A stretch of 64,000 nucleotides of DNA from Flavivirga spongiicola (GCF_030540825.1 NZ_JAUOEO010000001.1:2081001-2145000); one strand, 5' to 3'; shown: positions 8,821 to 18,161, counted from the first letter of the stretch. A program made the numbers and translations. The notes: generated from the letters alone by a model not told the origin.

Positions 8821-9501
8821 ATGAAAAAACAACTTATTTTATTAGTAGTCATTGTAACCTGTTTTGTTACAACAAATTTTGCACAAAAAGGAAATTATCG
8901 AATTTCTAATGGCTTTGGTATTACTGGTGGTATTACCAAATTTGATATTACAACTAGTAACTTTGTTACCAAACAAGGGGATGGTTTTTTAGGTGGATTA
9001 TCAGCCATGGTTGACATTCCTCATCAATGGTACAATATGAGTTTTGGTATGCAATTATCTGAAAGCAATATTGAAATTTTAGGAAGACCTGCTATATCTA
9101 GTACCGAAGAAACTTTTATTGAATATAAAATGTTTGCTGCTCAAATAGCATTTTTAGGTCATATAAAAATAATTCCAGATTATGTTACTATAGATCTAGG
9201 GCCGATGCTGCAATATAACAGCAAATTAGAATTTAAAAACAAAGTCCAAGAAGGTTATTATATAAATAACTACACCAATTTATCTGCGGAAGATATTACT
9301 AATATTTCGCAATTTAATTTGAATGGTGCTATAGGTGCTTCTGTAGGTATAAGAAACGTGAAACTTAAGGCACAGTATCTTTATGGTTTCACAAATATTT
9401 TGAAAAAGCTTGAAAATGAAAATTTAGATGCAACTGGAGGTAACGCCCGTTTTAAAGGGAACCAAACCATGTTGGTTTTAGGTGCTATTGTTTCATTTTA
9501 G
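8821..9501 (+). CDS. Outer-membrane beta-barrel protein
   Basis: A 226-residue protein with a Sec signal peptide (MKKQLILLVVIVTCFVTTNFAQ). The mature chain alternates short amphipathic strands and turns (ISNGFGITGGITKFDI, FLGGLSAMVDIP, YNMSFGMQLSES) and ends in LVLGAIVSF with a C-terminal aromatic, as expected for an eight-strand PorT-like outer-membrane barrel. No specific ligand or partner can be read. It is transcribed divergently from the SPFH gene. Confidence 0.8.
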   Translation: MKKQLILLVVIVTCFVTTNFAQKGNYRISNGFGITGGITKFDITTSNFVTKQGDGFLGGLSAMVDIPHQWYNMSFGMQLSESNIEILGRPAISSTEETFIEYKMFAAQIAFLGHIKIIPDYVTIDLGPMLQYNSKLEFKNKVQEGYYINNYTNLSAEDITNISQFNLNGAIGASVGIRNVKLKAQYLYGFTNILKKLENENLDATGGNARFKGNQTMLVLGAIVSF

Positions 9502-9508
9502 GTTTTAA

Positions 9509-9613
9509 TTCCTGCGAAGGCAGGAATCTTATAAAAGAAAAGGTATTAAACCTGAGATTCAGTTAAACTAATAAATTGAAATCACAAAAGTGGATTCCTG
9601 TCTTCGCAGGAAT
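9509..9613. repeat. Inverted repeat between convergent genes (family D-like)
   Basis: ATTCCTGCGAAGGCAGGAAT at the left and GATTCCTGTCTTCGCAGGAA at the right are each internally palindromic and inverted to each other. The same CTTCGCAGGAATGACA motif occurs inside the family D element at 46.2 kb. The pair lies between the convergent barrel-protein and gltX genes and may terminate both. Confidence 0.65.
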
Positions 9614-9621
9614 GCCAAAGC

Positions 9622-11199
9622 TTATAAAGAAGCGATCGCTGCTTCAATCCGTTTAACGCTTTCTCCTTCACCAATCATAAACATAATATCGAATACATCA
9701 GGGCCCTGTAAAGCACCTACTAATGCTAAACGTAATGGCATCATTACTTTACCAAAACCAATCTCATTGTCTGTGATCCAACCCTTAATTTTGGTTTGAA
9801 GATTTTCTACTGAAAAATCTTCAATGGTGTTAATTATTGAAACCAATTCCAGCATAAGTTCTTTGGTGCCTTCTTTAAAGGCCTTTTTTGATGCTTTTTC
9901 ATCATAAGTTTCTGGCGCTTGAAAAAAGAAATGACTTAAACCCCAAAAATCTGAGATGAATGTAGCACGTTCTTTTATGAGTCCAATCACCATAGAAATA
10001 TAATTCACATCTACATCATTATGAGGAGTAGATTGCTTCGTTTCGCTCACAATAATATCTAGTTTTTCATCAACAATGGGTTTAAACAACTCGGCCAAAT
10101 CATCATGACTCTGTTCTTGCATATAATGATGATTAAACCACTTTATTTTATCAGGGTCAAAACGAGCACCAGATTTATTAACACGACTTAAATCAAAGGC
10201 TTCGATAAGTTCATCCAGATTAAAAATTTCCTGTTCGGTTCCTGGGTTCCAGCCTAAAAATGCTAAGAAATTCACCATAGCTTCAGGAAAGTATCCATCT
10301 TCTTTATAACCTCTTGAAATATCATTACTTTTAGGATCTGTCCATTCTAAAGGAAATACAGGAAACCCTAACTTATCACCATCACGCTTGCTTAATTTTC
10401 CTTTTCCTGTTGGTTTTAAAATTAATGGTAAATGTGCAAATTCTGGAACCTCCCAACCAAAAGCCTTATATAATTGATAGTGTAATGCTAAAGATGGCAA
10501 CCATTCTTCACCACGAATAACATGTGTTATTTCCATTAAATGGTCGTCCACAATATTCGCTAAATGGTAGGTTGGCATACCATCACTTTTAAACAATACT
10601 TTATCATCTAAAATATTAGTATCTATTTTAATATCACCACGAATAATGTCTGTTAAATGGAGCGTTTCATCTTGTGGAGATTTAAATCGAATCACATAAT
10701 CATCACCGGCATCTAATTTCGCTTTAACTTCTTCCGCGCTAAGCGATAAAGAATTACTCAATTTTAAACGGTTATGCCAATTATATATAAACGTTTTCCC
10801 TTTTGCCTCATGATCTTTTCTATGAAAATTTAATGTTTCAGCAGTATCAAAAGCATAGTAAGCATTGCCAGATGCAATTAAATCATTGGCGTATTGTTTA
10901 TATAAATGTTTTCGCTCACTTTGCCTGTAAGGACCAAATGTTTCGTTTTTCGAATTTGCACTGAACGCAGTCGAAGTAGGCGCTTCATCAAAAAGAATGC
11001 CGCACCAATTAAGCGCATCAACAATGTACTTTTCCGCGCCTTCAACATATCTCGTTTGATCGGTATCTTCTATTCTAAGAACAAAAGTTCCTTGATGTTT
11101 TTTTGCAAATAAATAATTGAATAAAGCGGTACGAACACCACCTATATGTAATGGTCCCGTCGGGCTAGGCGCAAAACGCACACGAACGTTTTTGGTCAT
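9622..11199 (-). CDS. gltX: Glutamate--tRNA ligase
   Basis: A 525-residue cytosolic class I synthetase. HIGH motif is FAPSPTGPLHIGGVRTA (residues 7-23) and the KMSKS equivalent is GKLSKRDGDKLG near residue 255. A -7-like TATCTTTG lies on the minus strand at 11218-11225. It is about 20 residues longer than related enzymes. The segment TSTAFSANSKNE, between LFDEAP and FGPYRQSERK, is encoded by DNA (about 10941-10982) containing TGAACGCAGTCGAA, close to the TGAGCGTAGTCGAA of dispersed family D repeats. An in-frame repeat fragment seems to have been absorbed into the active-site domain. Confidence 0.95.
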   Translation of the reverse strand: MTKNVRVRFAPSPTGPLHIGGVRTALFNYLFAKKHQGTFVLRIEDTDQTRYVEGAEKYIVDALNWCGILFDEAPTSTAFSANSKNETFGPYRQSERKHLYKQYANDLIASGNAYYAFDTAETLNFHRKDHEAKGKTFIYNWHNRLKLSNSLSLSAEEVKAKLDAGDDYVIRFKSPQDETLHLTDIIRGDIKIDTNILDDKVLFKSDGMPTYHLANIVDDHLMEITHVIRGEEWLPSLALHYQLYKAFGWEVPEFAHLPLILKPTGKGKLSKRDGDKLGFPVFPLEWTDPKSNDISRGYKEDGYFPEAMVNFLAFLGWNPGTEQEIFNLDELIEAFDLSRVNKSGARFDPDKIKWFNHHYMQEQSHDDLAELFKPIVDEKLDIIVSETKQSTPHNDVDVNYISMVIGLIKERATFISDFWGLSHFFFQAPETYDEKASKKAFKEGTKELMLELVSIINTIEDFSVENLQTKIKGWITDNEIGFGKVMMPLRLALVGALQGPDVFDIMFMIGEGESVKRIEAAIASL

Positions 11200-11405
11200 G
11201 TCTTATAAATTTGTTTGCAAAGATACAGATAAGCTCTAATAGAAAAACACCAGACATAAAGATTTTTAATAATGACTATATATAAATTCTTAATATATCC
11301 GACACTAAATAACATCAATTTTTATTAGACTTAATCGTAATAAAGAATTTCTTGAAACCAACTATCACCAGGGTAGAACCACAGGAGTTTTTCGCTGGTT
11401 TCATA

Positions 11406-11549
11406 CTCAATCAAGTTGAGCACAAAGTTTTGACCTCAAGGTCATAAATCGAAATTCTGTATTTTACCTCACCCAGAATTGCCAAAAAAAGGCAATTCTG
11501 ACCTCTCCTTTGGAGAGGTTAATAGGAAACTCCGACCCAAGGGTCGGAG
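11406..11549. repeat. Row of five short hairpins
   Basis: Five short inverted repeats follow one another: CTCAA/TTGAG (11406-11420), TGACC/GGTCA (11431-11444), AGAATTGCC/GGCAATTCT (11475-11499), ACCTCTCC/GGAGAGGT (11501-11519) and CTCCGACCC/GGGTCGGAG (11530-11549). The last three have perfect arms of 8-9 bp with loops of 7, 3 and 2 nt. No open reading frame of note covers them. Confidence 0.7.
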
Positions 11550-11666
11550 AATTTTTAGATTAAATATCCTTTTATAGTCTCTTAAAGCCTTTTTATTGTT
11601 CTTCATATAAAACAAAAGACCAGAATAATTAAAAGCCTATACATTTATAGCGTTACAGAAAATAAG

Positions 11667-11695
11667 TTGTAATTATAAGTTATGGGTTATATTTG
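11667..11695 (+). promoter_or_regulatory. Promoter of a predicted small RNA
   Basis: TTG at 11667-11669 and TATATTTG at 11688-11695 are 18 bp apart, close to the Bacteroidota -33/-7 arrangement. No coding frame follows before the terminator at 11725. Confidence 0.5.
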
Positions 11696-11699
11696 AGAG

Positions 11700-11764
11700 T
11701 TATAACATCATACCTTATTACGCTAACCCCCTCATTAAATTATATTTATGAGGGGGTTTTATTT
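11700..11764 (+). ncRNA. Predicted ~60-nt small RNA
   Basis: A transcript starting about 5-7 nt after the -7 box would run through roughly 25 unstructured bases and end in a strong hairpin with perfect 11-bp arms AACCCCCTCAT (11725-11735) and ATGAGGGGGTT (11748-11758) plus a T run. The terminator faces rightwards and no plus-strand gene precedes it (gltX runs the other way), which is why I infer a free-standing RNA. I cannot assign it to a known family. Confidence 0.4.
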
Positions 11765-11942
11765 TTAAGTATTTAAGAATAACTTACTATTAAAGTACTA
11801 CTAAAATTCTAAAATCTTAGCTTTATTAGTTAACATTTATGATAGATAATCATCTGTATATCTAATTAGAACTTAACAATTAACACTTAATTATAAACGC
11901 TTTACTAAATAAAATTGTAGTTTAGTAAGTCGTTAAAAGAAC

Positions 11943-12073
11943 GAGGCTGTCTAAAAAGTAATATATTTTGTCATTCAGAGCATAGCGAAGAATTTTATAA
12001 TTTTGTAAATCAATATATTATGTTTTTAAGAGATTCTTCATTGCATTCAGAATGACACTTTTTAGACAGCCTC
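11943..12073. repeat. Dispersed palindromic element (family D), copy 2
   Basis: Perfect 17-bp inverted ends GAGGCTGTCTAAAAAGT (11943-11959) and ACTTTTTAGACAGCCTC (12057-12073) enclose GTCATTCAGAGCATAGCGAA and, inverted, CATTCAGAATGACAC. The element ends 41 bp before the DUF4175 start codon, so it may carry or block regulatory signals there. The rest of the 11.2-12.1 kb spacer is AT-rich with no gene apart from the predicted small RNA. Confidence 0.75.
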
Positions 12074-12114
12074 ACAATTGAATTTGTCGGTCTCAGACAT
12101 CAATAAACCTGGTC

Positions 12115-15100
12115 ATGAATAGTAACTTTAAGAGCATACAGAATAAGTTAGAGGCATTTATTAAGCGCTATTACACAAATGAATTACTAAAAGGTGCTAT
12201 TTTATTTTTTGCTATAGGCCTATTATACTTTTTATTTACATTATTTATCGAACATGTTTTATGGTTAAGTACCACAGCCAGAACGATTTTATTTTGGTTG
12301 TTTGTCATTGTAGAAATTGTTTTAATTTTTAAATTTATTGCAACGCCTTTAGCCAAATTATTCAAGCTTCAAAAAGGTATTAATTACGAAGATGCTTCAA
12401 GAATTATTGGACAACATTTTCCAGAGGTAAATGATAAATTATTAAATGTTCTTCAACTACATCAAAATGAATCGCAGTCGGAATTACTTTTAGCAAGCAT
12501 TGAACAGAAATCATTAGAACTTCATCCAATTCCTTTTAAATTGGCTGTTAACCTTAAAAAAAACATCCGTTATTTAAAATATGCTGCGATTCCGATTTTA
12601 ATCCTATTGCTCACTTTTTTAACTGGTAATTTTAGTTGGTTTAGTGATAGTTATGAGCGTGTTGTTCATTACAAAACGGCTTATGAACCACCAGCTCCAT
12701 TTCAGTTTTTTGTAGTAAATGATAATTTAAAAGCTATTGAGAATAAAGATTTTAAACTCATTGTAAAAACAGCAGGAGAACTTACTCCAGAAAGTGCCCA
12801 AATAACCTATAATAACGAAACTTATTTTTTACAACAAAAAGGAGTAGGGGAATTTGAATACGTATTTTCTCAACTTAAAACAGATATTAATTTTGAATTG
12901 TCTGCTAATGATGTAAGGTCTAAACCTTATGAAATTAAAATTATTGAAGTGCCATCTTTATTGAGTTTCGAAATGGTTTTAGATTATCCTAGCTATACCA
13001 AAAAGAAAGATGAAACTATTAAAAGTACAGGCAATGCGTTGGTTCCAGAGGGCACTAATATACTTTGGCATTTAAAAACAAAAGCAACAGAACACGTTTA
13101 TTTATATGCTCATGATACTATTGATTTTTCTTCTAATAAATCAGATGTTTTTGAAGCTTCTAAACGTGTTTATAATAATTTAGACTATAGCTTAAGTACC
13201 AGCAATAAAAACCTTCAGAATTACGAAAACTTAGCGTTTAGCATTGGCGTTGTTAAAGATGAATACCCAGAGATCGACTTAAAAGTAGAAACAGATAGTT
13301 TGGATTTGCAAACGCTATACTTTTATGGGCAAGTGAGTGACGATTATGGTTTTAGTAAACTAGAACTTGTATATTATCCATCTGATAATGAAAAAAAGAA
13401 ACAGTTTGAAACCATTCCAATTTCTAATTCTAATATTGCAGATTTTGTAAGTGCTTTCCCTAATAATTTAAATATTAAAGCCGGTGTTCCTTACGATTTA
13501 TATTTTCAAGTATCTGATAATGATGTAATTAATAAATATAAAACCGCAAAAAGCCATGTATTTACTTATAGAAAACGTACAAAAGAAGAAGCCGCACAAA
13601 AGAATTTAGAAGAACAAAGCAAAACCATTAAAGATTTAAATAAATCTTTAGAGAAGTTCGATGAGCAGGATAAAAAGTTACAAGAGTTAACTAAAACTCA
13701 AAAAGAAAAAACGAATTTAAATTTTAACGATAAGAAAAAGTTAGAATCATTTTTCAAGCGCCAGAAACAACAAGATGAAATGATGAAAAACTTCAATAAG
13801 AAGTTAAAAAATAATTTAGAAGAATTTCAAAAGGAGGATTTAAAAGAAGATCCATTTAAAGAAGATTTAAAAGAACGTTTAAAAGAAAATGAAGAACAGC
13901 TCAAGAAAGATGAAAAGCTTTTAGATGAGTTAAAAGAACTTCTGGAAAAAATTAATAAAGAAGATGTTATTACCGAGAAATTGGAAGAACTTGCTAAACA
14001 AAATAAAAACAAAAAACGGAGTTTAGAACAGTTACTGGAATTAACGAAACGCTTTTATGTTGAAAAGAAATTAAATAAGCTTAAGGATGATTTAAATAAA
14101 CTTGCTGAAGAGCAAGAAAAATTATCTAACAAATCTGAAGAAGAAAATACTAAAGAAAAACAAGAAACGCTTAATAAAGAATTTGATGAATTCTCTAAGC
14201 AATTAGAAGATTTAAAAAAAGATAGTAAAGCTTTAAAAAAACCAATAGATATTCCACAGGATAAATTGGAAGAAGATGCCATTAAAAAGGAACAGGAAAA
14301 TGCTTCTGAATCGTTAGAAAAGAAAGAACAGGAGCAAGCTGGTGAAGAAGGAAAAGAAGGAGAAACACCAGAAGAAAAGCAAAATCAGGATTTAAAGAAT
14401 GCACAAAAGAGTCAAAAGAAAGCAGCTCAAAAAATGAAAAAAATGAGTCAGCAAATGCAAGGTGCCATGCAAGCTGGTGGTGGTGAACAAATGCAGGAAG
14501 ATGTAGATATGCTTCGACAGATTTTAGATAATCTGGTGTTATTTTCTTTTGATCAGGAAGGGGTCATGAATCAGTTTAAAAGTATCGATATTAATCATAA
14601 TAAATTTGCATCTCATTTGCGTAAGCAAAACAATTTAAAAGAACATTTTGAGCATATAGATGATAGCTTATTTGCATTATCGCTTCGTCAACCAAAACTT
14701 TCTGAAAGAGTAAATAAAGAAATCACAGAGGTCTATTATAACATAGATAAAGCTTTAAGTTTATTAGCCGAAAATCAATTATATCAAGGAGTATCTAATC
14801 AACAGTTTGCTGTAACAGCAGCAAATAATTTAGCAAACTTTTTAAGTGATGTTTTAGACAACATGCAGGAGAATATGAGTATGTCTCCTGGAAAAGGTGG
14901 ACAAGGAGATATGCAATTACCAGATATTATTATGAGTCAAGAAGAGCTTAATAAGATGATGGAGGAGGGCATGAAGAAAGGTGAAAAAGGAAACCCTAAA
15001 GATCAGGAAGGCAAGGGTGAAAAAGAAGGTGAAAAAGGAGAAGAAAGCAAGAAAGGAGACAAAGGTGAAAAAGGAAACAAAGAAGGTCAGCAAGGCGAAG

Positions 15101-15567
15101 GAAAAGATGGAAATCAAAATGAGGGAGAAGGTGAAGGAACCAATGAGGATATGAATGGTTTATTATATGAAATATACCAACAGCAACAACAATTGCGAAA
15201 AGCATTAGAAGAAAGATTAGCTAAAGAAGGAAAGGGAAAAGGAGGTAATGGAAATGCTTTGTTAAGAAAGATGGAAGACATTGAATTGGATTTGTTGAAT
15301 AAAGGGTTTACAAATCAAACGCTTCAAAAAATGATGTTATTAAAACATCAGTTATTGAAACTAGAGAACGCTACTTTTCAGCAAGGCGAGGATAATAAAA
15401 GAGAATCTGAAACGAATAAAAATAATTTCAATAATAATACAAACAATCAAATCCCTACTGCCAAACAATATTTTAAAACCACCGAAATATTAAACAGACA
15501 AGCTTTACCTTTGCAACAAGTTTATAAAAAGAAAGTGCAAGAATATTTTAAGCAGAATAATGATTAA
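12115..15567 (+). CDS. DUF4175-type large membrane protein with coiled coil
   Basis: A 1150-residue protein conserved in Flavobacteria next to ybeY and mnmG. Two membrane helices lie near residues 24-44 and 53-74 and a third near 155-173. A beta-rich region follows to about residue 480, then a long Lys/Glu/Gln-rich coiled coil (about 500-780), a helical segment, and a Gly/Lys/Glu low-complexity stretch (about 945-1010) with collagen-like GEKGN/GEKEG units. The bulk is probably periplasmic. Function is unknown; size and position suggest an envelope scaffold. The stop codon overlaps the ybeY start by 8 bp. Confidence 0.85.
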   Translation: MNSNFKSIQNKLEAFIKRYYTNELLKGAILFFAIGLLYFLFTLFIEHVLWLSTTARTILFWLFVIVEIVLIFKFIATPLAKLFKLQKGINYEDASRIIGQHFPEVNDKLLNVLQLHQNESQSELLLASIEQKSLELHPIPFKLAVNLKKNIRYLKYAAIPILILLLTFLTGNFSWFSDSYERVVHYKTAYEPPAPFQFFVVNDNLKAIENKDFKLIVKTAGELTPESAQITYNNETYFLQQKGVGEFEYVFSQLKTDINFELSANDVRSKPYEIKIIEVPSLLSFEMVLDYPSYTKKKDETIKSTGNALVPEGTNILWHLKTKATEHVYLYAHDTIDFSSNKSDVFEASKRVYNNLDYSLSTSNKNLQNYENLAFSIGVVKDEYPEIDLKVETDSLDLQTLYFYGQVSDDYGFSKLELVYYPSDNEKKKQFETIPISNSNIADFVSAFPNNLNIKAGVPYDLYFQVSDNDVINKYKTAKSHVFTYRKRTKEEAAQKNLEEQSKTIKDLNKSLEKFDEQDKKLQELTKTQKEKTNLNFNDKKKLESFFKRQKQQDEMMKNFNKKLKNNLEEFQKEDLKEDPFKEDLKERLKENEEQLKKDEKLLDELKELLEKINKEDVITEKLEELAKQNKNKKRSLEQLLELTKRFYVEKKLNKLKDDLNKLAEEQEKLSNKSEEENTKEKQETLNKEFDEFSKQLEDLKKDSKALKKPIDIPQDKLEEDAIKKEQENASESLEKKEQEQAGEEGKEGETPEEKQNQDLKNAQKSQKKAAQKMKKMSQQMQGAMQAGGGEQMQEDVDMLRQILDNLVLFSFDQEGVMNQFKSIDINHNKFASHLRKQNNLKEHFEHIDDSLFALSLRQPKLSERVNKEITEVYYNIDKALSLLAENQLYQGVSNQQFAVTAANNLANFLSDVLDNMQENMSMSPGKGGQGDMQLPDIIMSQEELNKMMEEGMKKGEKGNPKDQEGKGEKEGEKGEESKKGDKGEKGNKEGQQGEGKDGNQNEGEGEGTNEDMNGLLYEIYQQQQQLRKALEERLAKEGKGKGGNGNALLRKMEDIELDLLNKGFTNQTLQKMMLLKHQLLKLENATFQQGEDNKRESETNKNNFNNNTNNQIPTAKQYFKTTEILNRQALPLQQVYKKKVQEYFKQNND

Positions 15568-15970
15568 CTTCAATTACGAAACCGATTTCTCTTTAAAGAA
15601 TGAAGACCATATTTCCAACTGGATTTTAAATACGATTTCTGAAGAAGCCTATAAAATAGAAGCCATTAATTATGTGTTTTGTGATGATGAATACCTTCAT
15701 AAATTAAATGTAGAATTTCTAAATCATGATACATTAACAGACATTATTAGTTTCGATTATTCCATTGGAAAATTAATACAGGGAGACATTTTTATTTCTG
15801 TGGAAAGGGTAAAAGATAATGCTAAAGATTTCTCTGTTTCTTTTGAAGAAGAACTAAATCGTGTTATCATACATGGTGTACTTCATTACTGTGGTTATAA
15901 AGACAAAACAGATTCTGAAGCTAAAGTAATGCGAGATAAGGAAAACCATTATTTAAAGCAATTAGTTTAA
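15560..15970 (+). CDS. ybeY: Endoribonuclease YbeY (16S rRNA maturation)
   Basis: A 136-residue zinc metalloprotein for 16S rRNA 3'-end maturation and late ribosome quality control. The signature is HGVLHYCGYKDKT (about residues 106-118), close to the canonical HGxLHLxGYDH; the third ligand position is Lys-Asp-Lys here rather than the usual Asp-His, so the third zinc ligand is shifted or replaced. The conserved DIISFDYS segment is also present. The gene starts inside the end of the DUF4175 gene, so translation is coupled. Confidence 0.92.
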   Translation: MINFNYETDFSLKNEDHISNWILNTISEEAYKIEAINYVFCDDEYLHKLNVEFLNHDTLTDIISFDYSIGKLIQGDIFISVERVKDNAKDFSVSFEEELNRVIIHGVLHYCGYKDKTDSEAKVMRDKENHYLKQLV

Positions 15971-16143
15971 TATAAAAGCTAACATTTTAAAATGATTTTT
16001 TGAAGTTTCTATTAAAATTGCCTTTCCTGTGCCCGTGCTGAACTTGTTTCAGTAAAATCATAAAATGAGGAATACAGACTCACTAACCAATTAAAACTAT
16101 AGGTATAGTGGGAATACAAAATATGTATTTTCAAGAAACAACG

Positions 16144-16151
16144 TATATTTG
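16144..16151 (+). promoter_or_regulatory. -7 box for mnmG
   Basis: TATATTTG is an exact TAnnTTTG match 60 bp before the mnmG ATG. The 32-bp parS-like palindrome at 16163-16194 would lie in the untranslated leader, so a bound ParB could obstruct transcription. Confidence 0.55.
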
Positions 16152-16162
16152 CAAACTCAAAT

Positions 16163-16194
16163 TACACCTGTGTTCCACGTGGAACACAGGTGTA
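16163..16194. promoter_or_regulatory. parS-like site 1 (32-bp perfect palindrome)
   Basis: A perfect 32-bp palindrome centred between 16178 and 16179. Its inner 16 bp, TGTTCCACGTGGAACA, differ from the widespread ParB-binding consensus TGTTTCACGTGAAACA only by one symmetrical pair of changes. It sits in the leader of mnmG, a gene often near replication origins. Confidence 0.7.
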
Positions 16195-16210
16195 TTTAAA
16201 ACCATAAATT

Positions 16211-18082
16211 ATGTTTAATGAAGTGTATGATGTTATAGTTGTAGGAGCGGGCCACGCAGGAAGTGAAGCAGCAGCAGCTGCTGCAAATATGGGTAGTAAG
16301 ACATTACTTGTTACCATGAGTCTTCAAAACATAGCTCAGATGTCTTGTAATCCTGCCATGGGAGGTATTGCAAAAGGGCAAATTGTACGAGAGATTGATG
16401 CACTTGGCGGTTATAGTGGTATCGTTTCTGATACTTCTGCCATACAGTTTAAAATGCTCAACAAATCTAAAGGACCGGCCATGTGGAGTCCAAGAGTACA
16501 GAGTGACCGTATGCGTTTTGCTGAAGACTGGCGACTGCTTTTAGAAGGAACTCCCAATCTTGATTTTTATCAAGAAATGGTTTCTGGTATAATAGTAGAA
16601 AAAGGAAAAGTAACCGGCATAAAAACATCATTAGGAATAGCCATAAAAGCAAAGTCTGTTATCTTAACAAATGGTACTTTTTTAAATGGATTGATTCATA
16701 TAGGAGATAAGAATTTTGGTGGTGGTAGAGCAGGAGAAAAAGCGGCAACTGGTATTACAGAACAGTTGGTGAATTTAGGTTTTAATTCTGGTAGAATGAA
16801 AACAGGAACGCCTCCAAGAGTAGACGGACGTAGTTTAGATTATACCAAAATGACAGAACAACCAGGGGATGATAATCCGGAAAAGTTCTCTTATTTAGAC
16901 ATCACAAAACCATTAGAAAATCAACGTTCTTGTCATATGACTTATACCAGTCTTGAGGTACATGATTTGCTTCGTGAAGGCTTTGACAGATCGCCAATGT
17001 TTAATGGTAGAATTAAAAGTTTAGGACCACGTTACTGCCCATCAATTGAAGATAAAATTAATCGGTTTGCAGATAAAGATAGACACCAATTATTTATAGA
17101 ACCTGAAGGTTGGAATACCTGCGAAGTTTATGTAAATGGCTTCTCAACATCACTACCTGAAGATGTACAATTTAAAGCTTTGCGATCTGTAGTAGGCTTT
17201 GAAAATGTGAAGTTATTCAGACCAGGTTATGCTATTGAATATGATTATTTCCCACCTACACAATTAAAACACACTTTAGAAACCAAACTGATTGAAGGTT
17301 TATATTTTGCAGGTCAAATTAATGGAACTACCGGATACGAAGAAGCAGCTTCTCAAGGATTAATGGCTGGTATAAATGCCTGTTTAAAGGTTCAGGAAAA
17401 AGAGGCATTTACACTTAAAAGAGATGAAGCTTACATAGGTGTTTTAATAGATGATTTAATTACAAAAGGTACGGAAGAGCCTTATAGAATGTTTACATCT
17501 AGAGCAGAATATAGAACCTTATTACGTCAAGATAATGCAGATTTAAGATTAACTCCAAAAGGTTTTAATCTTGGATTAGCTAGCGAAAAGCGTTTAAAAA
17601 GAATGGAACAAAAACACAACGATGCTGAAAAATTTGTAGACTTCTTTTCTAAAACAAGTGTAAAACCGGAAGAAGCAAATCCAGTTTTAGAGTCTAAAGG
17701 ATCTGCTTTAGTGAAACAATCTGATAAGATGTTTAAAATCTTTTCCAGACCAAATATCACGATTGATGATGTTCGAAAATTCAAAGCTGTAGAACAATAT
17801 ATTCAAGACAATAATTTAGATAATGAAGTTATTGAACAAACAGAAATTCAGGTTAAATATTCTGGATATATTGCCAAAGAAAAAAACAATGCAGACAAAT
17901 TAAGTAGGTTAGAGTATGTAAAAATTCCTGAGAATTTTGACTACTCTAAAATTAAATCTATGAGTTTTGAAGCACGAGAAAAACTAAAAAATATACAACC
18001 AACAACCGTATCACAAGCATCAAGAATTAGTGGTGTTTCTCCTAATGATATTTCTGTATTATTGGTTTATATGGGTAGATAA
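16211..18082 (+). CDS. mnmG: tRNA uridine-5-carboxymethylaminomethyl modification enzyme MnmG
   Basis: A 623-residue FAD protein (older name GidA) that with MnmE modifies U34 of several tRNAs. The FAD-binding start VIVVGAGHAGSEAAAAAANMG (residues 8-28), the Cys-containing QMSCNPAMGGIAKG and the C-terminal region ending RISGVSPNDISVLLVY are all typical, and the length matches the family. It is preceded and followed by GTTCCACGTGGAAC palindromes. MnmE is not in the window. Confidence 0.97.
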   Translation: MFNEVYDVIVVGAGHAGSEAAAAAANMGSKTLLVTMSLQNIAQMSCNPAMGGIAKGQIVREIDALGGYSGIVSDTSAIQFKMLNKSKGPAMWSPRVQSDRMRFAEDWRLLLEGTPNLDFYQEMVSGIIVEKGKVTGIKTSLGIAIKAKSVILTNGTFLNGLIHIGDKNFGGGRAGEKAATGITEQLVNLGFNSGRMKTGTPPRVDGRSLDYTKMTEQPGDDNPEKFSYLDITKPLENQRSCHMTYTSLEVHDLLREGFDRSPMFNGRIKSLGPRYCPSIEDKINRFADKDRHQLFIEPEGWNTCEVYVNGFSTSLPEDVQFKALRSVVGFENVKLFRPGYAIEYDYFPPTQLKHTLETKLIEGLYFAGQINGTTGYEEAASQGLMAGINACLKVQEKEAFTLKRDEAYIGVLIDDLITKGTEEPYRMFTSRAEYRTLLRQDNADLRLTPKGFNLGLASEKRLKRMEQKHNDAEKFVDFFSKTSVKPEEANPVLESKGSALVKQSDKMFKIFSRPNITIDDVRKFKAVEQYIQDNNLDNEVIEQTEIQVKYSGYIAKEKNNADKLSRLEYVKIPENFDYSKIKSMSFEAREKLKNIQPTTVSQASRISGVSPNDISVLLVYMGR

Positions 18083-18090
18083 TTTTAAAA

Positions 18091-18106
18091 CGTTCCACGT
18101 GGAACA
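18091..18106. promoter_or_regulatory. parS-like site 2
   Basis: CGTTCCACGTGGAACA, eight bases after the mnmG stop codon, repeats the inner core of the palindrome at 16171-16186 with one end mismatch. The two sites lie 1.9 kb apart and bracket mnmG exactly. Confidence 0.65.
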
Positions 18107-18161
18107 TTAAATTAAATTTTAATTTTTTATCATTCTTAACTTGATTCAGAATTTATTTCAA

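Noticed and set aside
14917..15205. Minus-strand Phe/Leu-rich open frames within the DUF4175 gene
   Set aside because: Shadows of the Lys/Glu/Gly-rich low-complexity region of the real gene on the other strand.
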